From: Streptomyces sp. NBC_01197
GTDB lineage: Bacteria > Actinomycetota > Actinomycetes > Streptomycetales > Streptomycetaceae
Length of the DNA stretch: 64,000 bases
NCBI RefSeq assembly: GCF_036010505.1
Contig: NZ_CP108569.1
Location: forward strand, 7,518,001-7,582,000
Direction: 5' to 3'
The position numbers and the translations under genes are program-made. Under the pieces are notes generated by a model. That model was not told the DNA's origin, did not search any database, and worked only from the letters and a program-made list of their open reading frames with translations. Position 1 is the first letter of the stretch. Every line of letters starts with the position of its first letter. This document shows, in pieces, positions 48,136 through 57,936 of the stretch.

Positions 48136-48399
48136 GTGACGATCTTCCCGCCCGACCCCAACCTCGCCGCCCTGCGCCTGCAGCTGGCCCGGCTCCGGGG
48201 CGCGCGCGGATGGACCTACGACGAACTGGCCCGCCGCAGCGGCCTCTCCCGGCGTACCCTCATCGAAATCGAGCAGGGCCGCACCACCGGATCCCTCCCC
48301 TCCTGGCACGCCCTGGCCCACGCCCTCGGCGTTCCTGTCGATCAGCTACTCGGCGCCCTCTGCGAGGACCACGAGCCTCCCGCCGAGCCCACCGACTGA
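48136..48399 (+). CDS. Small XRE-family DNA-binding protein
   Basis: 87 residues from the GTG at 48136 (GGTGGA upstream). The longer start at 48112 would place the coding region over an operator repeat. The HTH is clear: LRGARGWTYDELARRSGLSR then RTLIEIEQGRTTGSLPSW. It is likely the repressor acting on the repeats at 48040-48120, controlling itself and the divergent gene. Confidence 0.85.
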   Translation: MTIFPPDPNLAALRLQLARLRGARGWTYDELARRSGLSRRTLIEIEQGRTTGSLPSWHALAHALGVPVDQLLGALCEDHEPPAEPTD

Positions 48400-48554
48400 C
48401 ACCGCCCAGCCCCGAGCGGAATCACCCGATCCATTCACCAGGCCGAACATCAGGCCGGACAACCGCACGCCCGTTCCCATGGATTGGGCCAAACGCGGGA
48501 CATCCACCGCCCGGACACCTCCCGCACGGCGCGGCGCCTGCCACCTTCACCGCC

Positions 48555-49412
48555 ATGCACCCCACCACCGCGTCCGGTCACCACTGGGACGGCAGCTCCC
48601 TCCGCCCCCACCGCCCACGGGTCCTGCGCGTCGCCGAGACCAGCCCCACCCGCCTGCTGCGCACCGCCCAGCCCGGCACCTGCCGCCACTGCGGCAACCG
48701 CATCCACTGGTACCCGCGCACGGGCCACCACCTCATCGCCCTGCACCCCCACGAACTACCCACCCGTACCGGCCCCGCAACCAGCCGCTGGCACGTCTAC
48801 GCCGGCACCGCTCACCCCCACGCCGACGGCACACCCTGGTGCTCCATCCCGCACACCGACCTCTGCCCTGCCGAAGACCCGCCCGCCCAGCTCACCCCCC
48901 AGCTCACCGAGCTACGCCGCGGCCTCGCCCTGCGCACCCGCCGTCTTCTCGACCATGGCTTCCTCTCCCCACCGCCCGAACAACCCACGCCGTCTCCAGG
49001 GGCCCCGTGCCAGCCGGCACGGCCCGTCGTGCAGCTCCTCCAAAGCCGCTACCTTGCCCGCCACCCCATCGAGGACATCCGGTGCGTGGCCCAGACCCGC
49101 CGACGCCACCGCTGCCCCCGCCCCGTCCTCGACCCCCAAGGCCCGGCCGGCGTTTGGACCCTGATGCCAGCACCCGTCGGCCATGGACAACTGGCTCTGC
49201 CCGAAACGCTGATGGCCGTCTACGACCTCACTTCGCTCCCGTACCCAGAGCACCTGCGCTGGCGCACCCAGCGTTGCCCCAGCCACGCCACGGCCCCCGG
49301 CGCGGCCGACCTCGCCCTCGCGGACTGGGAGATTTTCGACCCGCTCCTGCACCATCAGCACATGCACCCTCGCCTGCCCACCACCTCCCGTCGGCCCAGG
49401 AACGGTTCATGA
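48555..49412 (+). CDS. DUF6083-like protein
   Basis: 285 residues from the ATG at 48555. CRHCGNRIHWYPRTGHHLIA, the following LHPHELPTR, WHVYAGTAHPHADGTPWC and IPHTDLCP form the pattern of DUF6083 proteins found on Streptomyces linear plasmids and chromosome arms. Cysteine pairs suggest zinc binding. Function unknown. It is followed by a helicase gene in the same direction. Confidence 0.75.
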   Translation: MHPTTASGHHWDGSSLRPHRPRVLRVAETSPTRLLRTAQPGTCRHCGNRIHWYPRTGHHLIALHPHELPTRTGPATSRWHVYAGTAHPHADGTPWCSIPHTDLCPAEDPPAQLTPQLTELRRGLALRTRRLLDHGFLSPPPEQPTPSPGAPCQPARPVVQLLQSRYLARHPIEDIRCVAQTRRRHRCPRPVLDPQGPAGVWTLMPAPVGHGQLALPETLMAVYDLTSLPYPEHLRWRTQRCPSHATAPGAADLALADWEIFDPLLHHQHMHPRLPTTSRRPRNGS

Positions 49413-49572
49413 CCCGCACCACCCCACGAGCTTCCGCTCGCCCCGACCAGGACATGTCCCCGCACAGGATCGGTTCTGCTTCGCCGGGCCCGAGCGAGCC
49501 GGGCCGTCAGCCACGGCCGATTCCGGCGGCCGCGGTTCGCGTCCTTGAACCGATCCGTTTCATGGAGTGCCC

Positions 49573-51042
49573 GTGCTGAAGCCCACCGACGAACAGGTCG
49601 CAGCCGCTGACGCCTTCCGTGCCGGCCAGCACCTTGCCCTTCAGGCAGGCGCCGGTACCGGAAAGACCTCCACCCTGGCCCTGCTCGCTGCCGCCACCCC
49701 TCGCCGCGGCCGCTACCTCGCCTTCAGCAAGGACATCGCCACCGCCGCAACCTCCCGATTCCCGCGTACCGTCACGTGTAAGACCACCCACGCGCTGGCC
49801 TTCGCCGCCACCGGCCACCGCTACCTGCCCCGCCTCAACGGCCCCCGCCAAAGCGGCTGGAGAGCCGGCCGGGCCCTGGGCATCACCCAGCCCCTGCGCA
49901 TCGGGGACCACGACATCACCCCCGCAGCCCTGTCCTACGCCGCCCTGCACGCCGTGACCCGCTTCTGCCACTCAGCCGACCCCGTCATCACCCGCCGCCA
50001 CATCCCCCAACTCCGCGGCCTCGAAGGACAGGGCTATACCCAACTGGCGGACGCTGTCCTGCCCTTCGCACACAAGGCATGGGCCGATCTCCAGCACCCT
50101 GAACACGGCGCCGTGAGCTTCGGACACGACCACTACCTCAAGATCTGGGCCCTCACCGAACCCAAGATCGACGCGGACTACCTCCTCCTCGACGAAGCCC
50201 AGGACACCAACCCCGTTGTCGAGCAGGCCTTCAACGCCCAGCGTGCCCACGCCCAGCTCGTCATGGTCGGCGACTCCGCCCAGGCCATCTACGGCTGGCG
50301 CGGCGCCAAGGACGTCATGACCGGCTTCAACGGCACCCCCCTGACTCTCTCCCGGTCCTTCCGCTTCGGCCCCCGCCTGGCAGCCGAAGCCAACCGGTGG
50401 CTCACCATCGCCGACGCCCCCATCCGACTTCAGGGCTCCGACACCGTCCCCACCGAACTCACCGACGTGCCCCAGCCTGACGCCATCTTGTGCCGGACCA
50501 ACGTGGGCACCATCACCCACGTCATGAACCTCCTCGACACCGGCCACCGCGTCGCCCTCGCCGGCGGCGGAAAATCCCTGCAAGCCCTCGCCCACGCCGC
50601 CCGCGCCCTCAAAGATGGCCGCCCTACCCGCCACCCCGAACTCATCCTCTTCCGCTCCTGGGGAGAGCTCCAGGACTACGCCGACCGCGACCCCACCGGC
50701 GGCGACCTGAAACCCCTGGTCGATCTCATCGACCAGCACGGGGCAGACGCGATCCTCACCGCCATCGGCCACCTCGTCGACGAACACCATGCCCAGGTCA
50801 CCGTGACCACCGCCCACAAAGCCAAAGGGCGCGAATGGCCGAACGTACGCATCGCCGACGACTTCCACCCGCCCAAAGACAGCGAGGAAAAGGACGACCA
50901 GGGCAGGCCGCTGCCAGGGCCCATCGACGACACCGAAGCCCGCCTCGCCTACGTAGCAGTCACCCGCGCCCGCCACCGCCTCGAACGAGGCAGCCTGTCC
51001 TGGATCGACCACCACCCGGCGGGAAACACGGACACGGACTAG
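49573..51042 (+). CDS. UvrD/Rep-like superfamily 1 helicase
   Basis: 489 residues from the GTG at 49573 (GGAG 5 bases upstream; GTG 49567 is alternative). SF1 motifs: I QAGAGTGKTST, II LLLDEAQDTNP, III VGDSAQAIYGWRGA, IV LSRSFRFG, V VTTAHKAKGREWPNV, VI YVAVTRARHRL. It is shorter than UvrD (about 720), resembling stand-alone UvrD-like helicases of plasmids. It could act in repair or replication of the linear replicon. Confidence 0.88.
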   Translation: MLKPTDEQVAAADAFRAGQHLALQAGAGTGKTSTLALLAAATPRRGRYLAFSKDIATAATSRFPRTVTCKTTHALAFAATGHRYLPRLNGPRQSGWRAGRALGITQPLRIGDHDITPAALSYAALHAVTRFCHSADPVITRRHIPQLRGLEGQGYTQLADAVLPFAHKAWADLQHPEHGAVSFGHDHYLKIWALTEPKIDADYLLLDEAQDTNPVVEQAFNAQRAHAQLVMVGDSAQAIYGWRGAKDVMTGFNGTPLTLSRSFRFGPRLAAEANRWLTIADAPIRLQGSDTVPTELTDVPQPDAILCRTNVGTITHVMNLLDTGHRVALAGGGKSLQALAHAARALKDGRPTRHPELILFRSWGELQDYADRDPTGGDLKPLVDLIDQHGADAILTAIGHLVDEHHAQVTVTTAHKAKGREWPNVRIADDFHPPKDSEEKDDQGRPLPGPIDDTEARLAYVAVTRARHRLERGSLSWIDHHPAGNTDTD

Positions 51043-51201
51043 ATGTATTGATCACGGACGTTGTTGACACGGGGGTCTTGATCGAAGGCGAAGACCTCCG
51101 GTGTGGTGTAGTGTTTAGTGCCGCGTCAGGCAACGTTCGCCTCGTTGTGACGTGTCGTCTGGTTGCTGCGCCGAGCGGTATCGGTTGGCCAAAATGGTCG
51201 T

Positions 51202-51504
51202 GTGGCTGAACGTGTGCGGGTCCGTGAGAGCGATGATGACGAGGGGCGGCGTCTGCTGCGGATCATCCGCAGGGGCACTGGGTCGGTGGTGACCTGGCGG
51301 CGGGCTCAGATGGTGCTGCTGTCCGCGCAGGGCATGCCAGTGGCGAGGATCGCTGAGGTGTCGTTCACCAGCGACGACCGGGTCCGCGATGTGATCCACA
51401 ACTTCAACACCGACGGCTTCCACTCGCTCTACCCGAAGTACAAGGGCGGACGGCCGAAGATCTTCACGCTGCCCGAGCGCTGCGAGATCAAGAAGATTGC
51501 CAAG
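51202..51504 (+). pseudogene. IS630 transposase, 5' part (before IS21)
   Basis: Begins MAERVRVRESDDDEGRRLLR with a GTG at 51202 and reaches LPERCEIKKIAK, where the IS21 element starts. Joined to 54374 through one CCAAG it continues in frame as SKPTEHDLPFSTWSLTKL. Confidence 0.88.
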
Positions 51505-51576
51505 TGTCCCCGTACTGTTCTGAGTGCTCCACCAAGTACGGAGAAATGTGCACCAGTCTCAGAGGGACGGTCGTGC

Positions 51577-51963
51577 TCAGACCAGGGTGGAGATGCAGAA
51601 CGGGTGGCCTGCGGGATCCAGCAGGACCCGCCACCGGTCGGGGTCCGGCTGGAATTCGGGCTTGACGGCTCCCAGAGCGAGCAGGCGAGCCTGAGCGGCG
51701 TCCAAGTCGTCGACGCCTAGTTCTATATGGGCCTGCTTCTCCTGGGAGGGATCCGGCCAAGTGGGGCGGCGGTAGTCGGTGAGCCGGTTGAATCCCAGTC
51801 CTGCAGCTCCCTCTCGGCCGAGCAGGATGAAATCCTCGGTGGAGAGGACCACAGGCAGGCCGAGGGCCTTTCCGTAGAAGTGGGCCAGCTCAGCGGGGTC
51901 AGGGCAGTCGAAGGTGACAGCCGAGTAGCGGAACGTGGATGCTGACGTGTCTTCATGGCTCAT
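51577..51963 (-). CDS. VOC-superfamily protein (glyoxalase/antibiotic-resistance type), IS21 passenger
   Basis: 128 residues. Vicinal-oxygen-chelate fold pattern: YSAVTFDCPDPAELAHFYGK, LGRE, then AHIELGVDDLDAAQARLLAL and VLLDPAGHPFCIS. The family includes glyoxalase I, dioxygenases and bleomycin/fosfomycin resistance proteins; which activity applies cannot be told. It lies within the IS21 ends, 95 bases downstream of istB, so it moves with the element and may be co-transcribed with istAB. Confidence 0.85.
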   Translation of the reverse strand: MSHEDTSASTFRYSAVTFDCPDPAELAHFYGKALGLPVVLSTEDFILLGREGAAGLGFNRLTDYRRPTWPDPSQEKQAHIELGVDDLDAAQARLLALGAVKPEFQPDPDRWRVLLDPAGHPFCISTLV

Positions 51964-52058
51964 GGGCGGGACGGTATTAGGGATCTAGGACAAGCTGGGT
52001 CCTATTTGTGATGTGGTCGGCACGTTCGCTCACCTTCTGCGATTGGCCTCCTGGTCGC

Positions 52059-52829
52059 TCAGGCCACGTCTGTGTCCCGCTCGATGGCCTGGAGCCGGTT
52101 CTTGAGCCGGTAGCTGTTGCCGTTGATAGAGACGACTTCGCAGTGGTGGAGGAGGCGGTCGAGGATGGCGGTGGCGAGGACCTCGTCGCCGAAGACCTGA
52201 CCCCACTCGCTGAAGGTCTTGTTCGAGGTCAGGATGACCGAGCCCTTCTCGTAGCGCTTGGAGATCACCTGGAAGACCAGGTTCGCTTCCGCGCGTTCGA
52301 GGGGTTGGTAGCCGACTTCGTCGACCACGAGGACGCTGGGCCGCAGGTAGGTGCCGAGCTTATTGACCAGCCGTCCGGCGGCCTCGGCGGTCTTGAGGTG
52401 ACGGACCATGTCGTCGAGGGTCGTGAAGTAGATCGAGTAGCCGGCCCGGCAGGCCGCGACGGCCAGGGCGACGGCGATGTGCGTCTTGCCGACTCCCGGC
52501 GGGCCCAGCAGGGCCGCGTTGGCCTTGGCCTCGACGAACGAGAGGGTGGCGAGGTCTTTGACCTTGCGGGGGTCGAGGTCGGGCTGGAAGGAGAAGTCGT
52601 ACTCATCGAGCGTCTTGTGGTGCGGCAGCTTCGAGGTCCGCAGCCCTTGGCGGAAGCGACGGTCGTCGCGGACCGCGAGTTCCTCGGAGAGGACCAGGTC
52701 GAGGAAGTCGAGGTAACCCATCTTCGCCTCGTCGGCCCGGCGGGTGAACTCGTTGATTGTCTCCGCGAGATGGGGCAGGCCGAGCTTGCCGGCCGTGGTG
52801 CGGATGCGGTTGCCGGTCAGCTGGCTCAA
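52059..52829 (-). CDS. istB: IS21 helper ATPase IstB
   Basis: 256 residues; AAA+ (DnaC-like) target-selection ATPase. Walker A GPPGVGKTHIAVALAVAA, Walker B VLVVDEVGYQPL, then SVILTSNKTFSEWGQVFGDE. The start is a TTG overlapping the istA stop as TTGA, so the two genes are translationally coupled. Confidence 0.94.
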   Translation of the reverse strand: MSQLTGNRIRTTAGKLGLPHLAETINEFTRRADEAKMGYLDFLDLVLSEELAVRDDRRFRQGLRTSKLPHHKTLDEYDFSFQPDLDPRKVKDLATLSFVEAKANAALLGPPGVGKTHIAVALAVAACRAGYSIYFTTLDDMVRHLKTAEAAGRLVNKLGTYLRPSVLVVDEVGYQPLERAEANLVFQVISKRYEKGSVILTSNKTFSEWGQVFGDEVLATAILDRLLHHCEVVSINGNSYRLKNRLQAIERDTDVA

Positions 52830-54244
52830 GAGCGTTCCTTCGTCGCGCGGTGGGTGGAGAAGGGGCGGGTGCCGGTCAGTTCGTCATAGACGGACAGCGG
52901 GCGGCGGCCAACTTCGACGCTGGCGGCTGCGGCCCGGTTCAACAGGGCTTGCAGCGGGCCGGCTTCGAGGCCCAGTGGCTGGTCATGGCGAGGCCGGGGG
53001 ACCACGTCGCCGGTGGTGACGCGCCGGTTGTCGCCCTTGGGCAGGCCGTCCCAGTGCTTCTCGTCGACGACACGCGCGCCGCGGCCGACTGCCCGCGGAT
53101 GGACAGCCAAGAGGGTCCCGCCGCTGGCGTCGGGGACGGTGGAGTGCAGGCTGATCTGCGACTTCGTGGCCCGGACCTCGACCAGTTGACGGGGGCGGAC
53201 CTTGCGGGCTGGCACCGAGTAGAGGTTCGCGTCGAAGGCGACCAGGCAGTCCTTGCCGACGTGCCGCAGATGCCGCTGGGCGACCACATACGGAGTCGGC
53301 GGCGGCGGCCGCAGGGCCACATGATCGCGCACGGCCCGGTGCCCGATGACCTCGCCGTGGGTGCCGTGCACCTTCGCCCTCCGCAGCGGCACCCAGGCGG
53401 CGAAGGCGGCATTCATCTCCTGGATCGAGGAGAAGGCCCGTCCGGACAGCACGTGGTCTCGGACGATCAGCACTTGCCGTTCGACCCGGCCCTTCCCTGT
53501 CGGCCGATAGGCGGCCAGGACATCGATATCGAAGTCGTAGTGCCCGGCGAACGCGACCGCTTCCGGGTGCAGCGGGACCGCCTCGCCCGGTGCGACGTGC
53601 CGGCGCACGACGGTCTTGGTGCGGTCGTAGACGATCGTCATCGGCACCCCGCCGAAGTGCGCGAACGCCTGCCGATGGCAATCGAAGAAGCTCGCCAGAT
53701 CCTGGCTGGTGGTGAAGCAGCAGAACGGATCACGCGAGTACGACAGAGTCATATGGAACGAGTAGACCTTCGGGATCCCCACGTGGGCGAGGATCTTGCC
53801 CTCATCGCCCCAGTCGCACTGGGCCTGGGCGCCCGGGACTACCTCGAACCGGCGATGCAGACCCGCCAGTTCACCCGGACTAATACCGAGATCCTCGGCA
53901 ATCCGGGGCCGGGCCTCCTGAAGATAGATCTTGACCCGCTGGTAATTGATGGTGACCCCGTACTCCGACGCCAGACGCTCGTGGATCACCGATGCCTTCA
54001 AAAGGATCTCTGACCTGAGCATCGCGTCGATCAGCGGCGCCACCTCGTCGACCGCCCGTCGCTGCTGTCGGCCCTCGGCCGTGCGCTTCGGCGGCGCGAC
54101 GGGAGCCTCGCCCGACAAGTATTTCGTGACCGTGCGACGGTTCAGCCCGGTCTCCTTCGCGATCTCCCGCAGGCTCATCGCACCGGACTCGTACAGACCG
54201 CGAAACCGCCTCAACTCCAGCCAGCGATGCGGGTCCAAGACCAC
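52826..54244 (-). CDS. istA: IS21 transposase IstA
   Basis: 472 residues from the GTG at 54244 (GGGAGG upstream). N-terminal HTH (MSLREIAKETGLNRRTVTKY), DDE core with QAQCDWGDEG, MTIVYDRTKTVV and the glutamate in GKGRVERQV, and a C-terminal beta-barrel (SVPARKVRPRQLVEVRAT). No frameshift is seen, so the element may be functional. Confidence 0.93.
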   Translation of the reverse strand: MVLDPHRWLELRRFRGLYESGAMSLREIAKETGLNRRTVTKYLSGEAPVAPPKRTAEGRQQRRAVDEVAPLIDAMLRSEILLKASVIHERLASEYGVTINYQRVKIYLQEARPRIAEDLGISPGELAGLHRRFEVVPGAQAQCDWGDEGKILAHVGIPKVYSFHMTLSYSRDPFCCFTTSQDLASFFDCHRQAFAHFGGVPMTIVYDRTKTVVRRHVAPGEAVPLHPEAVAFAGHYDFDIDVLAAYRPTGKGRVERQVLIVRDHVLSGRAFSSIQEMNAAFAAWVPLRRAKVHGTHGEVIGHRAVRDHVALRPPPPTPYVVAQRHLRHVGKDCLVAFDANLYSVPARKVRPRQLVEVRATKSQISLHSTVPDASGGTLLAVHPRAVGRGARVVDEKHWDGLPKGDNRRVTTGDVVPRPRHDQPLGLEAGPLQALLNRAAAASVEVGRRPLSVYDELTGTRPFSTHRATKERS

Positions 54245-54373
54245 CTCAGCCTCCCCTCTACCACCCCGTGACCGATGACAGAACACTCGCGGGACCCACC
54301 CGCCACCGCATCAACTTTGGTGCACTCTCATCCGTACGAGATGGTGCACGATCACCTGTACGCCGACACCAAG

Positions 54374-55202
54374 TCCAAGCCGACTGAGCACGACCTGCCG
54401 TTCTCGACCTGGAGTCTGACCAAGCTGGCGGACTTCCTGGTTGCCGAGGGGGTGGTCGACGACATCAGCCACGAGGGCCTGCGCATCCTGCTCCGCGAGG
54501 AAGGCGTCTCCTTTCAACGCCTGAAGACCTGGAAGACCTCCCGCGACCCCGACTACGCGGCCAAGAAGGCACGCGTCGAGCACCTCTACGCCGTCGCCGA
54601 CAAGGAGGTCATACCAGAGGACGGCGAGCCCGAAGCCTTCTTCTGCATAGACGAGTTCGGGCCCCTCAATCTGATGCCGCATCCGGGTCGGCAGTGGGCC
54701 GAACGCGGTGGCAAGCATAAGGACCCCGACCGTGAACCGCGCCGCAGGCGGCGGGCGACCTACAACTGCTACGGCGGGGTGTGCCACCTGTTCGCGGCCC
54801 TGGACCTGGGCAAGGACAAGCTCTATGGCCACATCAAGCCGATCAAGAGGCGGACGCAGTTCCTGGAGTTCTGCCGCTACCTGCGCAGCCTCTACCCGCC
54901 CGAGGTGCGGCTCGCGATCATTAGACAACTTCTCCCCGCACCTGACCACGAAGAAGTGCCAGCGGGTCGGCACCTGGGCTGCGGCGAACAACGTCGAGAT
55001 GGCCTACACCCCGACCAACAGCTCCTGGCTCAACCGCATCGAGGCCCAGTTCACGGCCCTGCGCTACTTCACCCTCGACGGCACGGAGCACGTCGACCAC
55101 AAGGAACAGGGCAGCATGATCCGCCGCTACATCATCTGGCGAAACCGCCACGCCGACGACCAGCGTCTACGCGCCGTCGTCGACAGGGCAAACGTTGCCT
55201 GA
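54374..55202 (+). pseudogene. IS630 transposase, 3' part (after IS21), frameshifted
   Basis: Encodes DLPFSTWSLTKLADFLVAEG, the first DDE aspartate in FFCIDEFGPL and YNCYGGVCHLFAALDLGK. Near 54921 about two bases are missing; the second aspartate (DNFSPHLTTKKC) and the glutamate region (SSWLNRIEAQFTALRYF) are in another frame, ending at 55202. It would stay dead even without the IS21 insert. Confidence 0.85.
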
Positions 55203-55339
55203 TCCGGCACTAGACTCTCCACCGCCAGGGAGTTGACCAGCAGAAACACAGAAGTACGGCTGTATGTCAAGCTGTCGGCGAGGGGCCTGCTCAGCAAATC
55301 CGTTTCCAACGGCCCCCGGCGCGCGCGAGATCCGCCGTG

Positions 55340-57748
55340 CTACGTCGCGGTGGCGAGCGGCAAGAGCTGCTCCGCCCAGATGGTCTTGCCGGATTGGTCG
55401 TAGCGGCTGCCCCAACGCGAGGTGAGTTGGGCGATGAGGAACAGGCCACGGCCACTCTCGTCGGCCCAGCGGGCCCGGCGCAGGCGGGGCTGGGTATTGC
55501 TGGGGTCAGTGACCTCGCAGATGAGCGTGGTGACGTCGTGGATCAGGCGCAGGCCGATGGGGCCGCCGGCGTAACGGATGGCGTTGGTGACCAGTTCACT
55601 GACCACCAGTTCGGTGGTGAAGGCCAGGTCGTCCATCCCCCAGGCGGCGAGCTGCTGGAGGGTGGCCTCGCGGGCATCGGTGACGACGGCGGGGTCGGCC
55701 TGGAACTCCCAGGCGGCGGTGGCCTGCGGCGGCAGGACGCGGGTGCGGGCCAGGAGCAGGGCGATGTCGTCGCGTGACGGACTGTCGGCGGCTTCGGCGA
55801 GCAGAGCGCGGCCGGTCTCCTGCAGGGGGCCGTCTGGGCGGTAGTGCGCTGCCAGGCGTTCGGTCAGGTACCGCTGACCGGCGTCCACGTCGTGATCGGC
55901 TCGTGCGATCAGCCCGTCTGTGTACAGGGCGAGGATGCTGCCGGGGGCCAAGTCGATCGTGGTGGTTTCGAAGGGCATGCCACCAACTCCCAGCGGTGGC
56001 CCCGGGGAGAGCTCCTCAAGGACGCGGGCGGTGCCGTCCGGCCGGAGAAGAATGGGCGGCGGGTGACCGGCGGAGGCCAGGGTGCAGCAGCCGGTGACGG
56101 GGTCGTATAGGGCATACAGACACGTAGCCCCGATCGTGTCCTGCTGTTCGGGGCCGGCCTCGGTGGCAAGTCGGCTGACAAGGTCGTCCAGGTGGGTGAG
56201 TAGTTCGGTGGGATCGAGCTCCAGATCGGCCAGGGTCTGAATAGCGGCACGCAGCCGGCCCATGGTGGCAGTGGAGGGCAGGCCGTGGCCGATAACGTCG
56301 CCGACGACGAAGGCGCATCTCAATGAGGGCAGCGAGATCACGTCGAACCAGTCGCCGCCGATCTCGGCGCCGCCCCCGGCGGGCAGGTACACCCCCGCGG
56401 TGTCCGCCGCCAGGGAGTCGGTGGTGGCCTGCGGGAGCAGGCGCTGCTGGAGGGCGACGGCCGCTCGGTGTTCGCGGGTGTAGCGGCGGGCGTTGTCCAC
56501 GCTCAGCGCCGCCCGGGAGGCGATCTCGGCCAGCAGCTCCGCGTCCTGCTGGTCGAAGGGTTCGCGCTGCTCGGTGCGCCAGACGTCGATGGAGCCGAGC
56601 AGCAGGCCGCGCGTGAACAGAGCGGCGCAAACAACCGAGTGCCCACCCTCGGGGACGAACCTGCCGAGAATTTCCGGGGTACCGAATGCATCGACATAGC
56701 TCGCCCGGTCAAGGATGACGGCCTCGCCGCGCTGGTAGCCGCGCACCACAGGGTGGTCCGGCCATGGGGGAAATACCTCACCGGGCTGAATGAGCGCGGC
56801 CGGCCAGGGACCGGAGGCCGAAGCCACCGAGGCCATGCGCAGGTGCAATTCTCCTCCGCCACGGATCTTGGGGGGCTCCTCGCCTTCGAGCACGGCCTCT
56901 GCCAGAGCCGCATAGGCCAAGTCCCCGAAGGCCGGAACGAGGACATCCACTAGGTCCTGGGCCGTGTGCTTGACGTCGAGGGAAGCGCCGATCTGGACCG
57001 AGGCCTGATATCGCAGCTCCAGCTCGCGGCGGGGCCGCTGCTGCCCGGTGACATCTGTGCAGAGCGCGGCCACCCCACTAGCGCGTCCCTGGGCATCATC
57101 CAGCCGGAATGCGGACAGCGCGGACCACCGCCCCCCGGGAATCTGCGGCGAGCCCATCCACTGCTCGTGCCTGACCAGCGGCACACCCGTATCGAGTACC
57201 CGGCGCAGTGCCGCCTCGGCGCCCTCGGCGTCCTGCGGGGACATCACGTCCGCCAGACGGCCGCCGATGGACAGACCGATGCCGCCGAACATGTCGGGTG
57301 TGATGTTGGTCCGCACGACGGTCAGGTCCGAGTCATGGATGCCGATCCCGATTTGGTCCTGAGCGAATAGCGCACGCAGCAAGGCTGCACCCTGCTCCCA
57401 GTCGATCACGCGGCGGGCGGGGGCGGCCAGGACGAGAAGCGAGGAGGCCGGCAGCGGCGATACCTGGAAGGCGACCTCGACTACGTCACCGGAGCGGTGC
57501 CGCAGCAGTGCCCGCCCCGCGTGCGGAATCCCGGTCTCCTCGGCCTCATCCCGGCAACACCACTCGGAGGTGTCGGCGAGCAGGTCCTCGGCCGGCTTCC
57601 CGCAGACTTCCGCCGCCGTCCGTTCCAGCAGTTCCTCGGCCGCGCGGGACCAGCACAGCACAGTGCCTTGAGCGTCGATCACGACCGTCGCGATCTCGCC
57701 GAACACGGACGGCCAGGCGTCTCCGCGCCAGGGTGAGGACCGCATCAT
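55340..57748 (-). CDS. PAS-PAS-GAF-SpoIIE phosphatase-HATPase regulator
   Basis: About 802 residues from the ATG at 57748 (GGAGG upstream). Order: PAS (about 10-110; IDAQGTVLCWSRAAEELL), second PAS (120-240; QIGIGIHDSDLTVVRTN), GAF (about 260-420), PP2C/SpoIIE (LQQRLLP, IGGDWFDVISL, VVGDVIGHGLPS, LYTDGLI, DDIALLLAR), and a C-terminal anti-sigma-type ATPase (ELVVSELVTNAIRYA, DESGRGLFLIAQLT). Streptomyces has many such proteins; they dephosphorylate anti-anti-sigma factors and bind sigma factors. No partner gene is adjacent. Confidence 0.92.
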   Translation of the reverse strand: MMRSSPWRGDAWPSVFGEIATVVIDAQGTVLCWSRAAEELLERTAAEVCGKPAEDLLADTSEWCCRDEAEETGIPHAGRALLRHRSGDVVEVAFQVSPLPASSLLVLAAPARRVIDWEQGAALLRALFAQDQIGIGIHDSDLTVVRTNITPDMFGGIGLSIGGRLADVMSPQDAEGAEAALRRVLDTGVPLVRHEQWMGSPQIPGGRWSALSAFRLDDAQGRASGVAALCTDVTGQQRPRRELELRYQASVQIGASLDVKHTAQDLVDVLVPAFGDLAYAALAEAVLEGEEPPKIRGGGELHLRMASVASASGPWPAALIQPGEVFPPWPDHPVVRGYQRGEAVILDRASYVDAFGTPEILGRFVPEGGHSVVCAALFTRGLLLGSIDVWRTEQREPFDQQDAELLAEIASRAALSVDNARRYTREHRAAVALQQRLLPQATTDSLAADTAGVYLPAGGGAEIGGDWFDVISLPSLRCAFVVGDVIGHGLPSTATMGRLRAAIQTLADLELDPTELLTHLDDLVSRLATEAGPEQQDTIGATCLYALYDPVTGCCTLASAGHPPPILLRPDGTARVLEELSPGPPLGVGGMPFETTTIDLAPGSILALYTDGLIARADHDVDAGQRYLTERLAAHYRPDGPLQETGRALLAEAADSPSRDDIALLLARTRVLPPQATAAWEFQADPAVVTDAREATLQQLAAWGMDDLAFTTELVVSELVTNAIRYAGGPIGLRLIHDVTTLICEVTDPSNTQPRLRRARWADESGRGLFLIAQLTSRWGSRYDQSGKTIWAEQLLPLATAT

Positions 57749-57936
57749 GCGCACCTCCAGCCAATGACCATTACGTTCAGTATGCATGGTTGAGCCGGTA
57801 TGTGAGGTTTCCGATGCGATGAGGCCGCAGGGTCGAACCATCGCCGCTCTTGGTCGAGCGCATCTTCTGCACCCTAACGAGGTCGTGCATGGTTGGCGGT
57901 GGCACGTCGAGGGCCGAGGTTTGGCCGTCGTGTTCA

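Larger units (their letters stand above)
51505..54368 (-). mobile_element. IS21-family element with VOC passenger gene (2864 bp)
   Basis: Flanked by the 5-bp target duplication CCAAG (51500-51504, 54369-54373). The ends start TGTC and match at about 35 of 52 positions without gaps. Each end carries two GTAC-N8-GTGC-N-CCA repeats spaced 24 bp, as expected for IS21 transposase-binding sites. It holds istA, istB and, between istB and the left end, a VOC-family gene on the same strand. Confidence 0.88.
51118..55210 (+). mobile_element. IS630 element interrupted by an IS21 element
   Basis: Left terminal repeat GTGCCGCGTCAGGCAACGTT at 51118; complement of the right end GTGCCGGATCAGGCAACGTT (18 of 20 match). 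Both ends are flanked by TA (51116-51117, 55211-55212). Without the insert it is 1224 bp. The insert (51505-54368) splits the transposase gene. Confidence 0.9.

Noticed and set aside
47853..48554. 5' extension of the DUF6083-like frame
   Set aside because: It runs through the operator region and the XRE gene; family similarity starts at the ATG at 48555.
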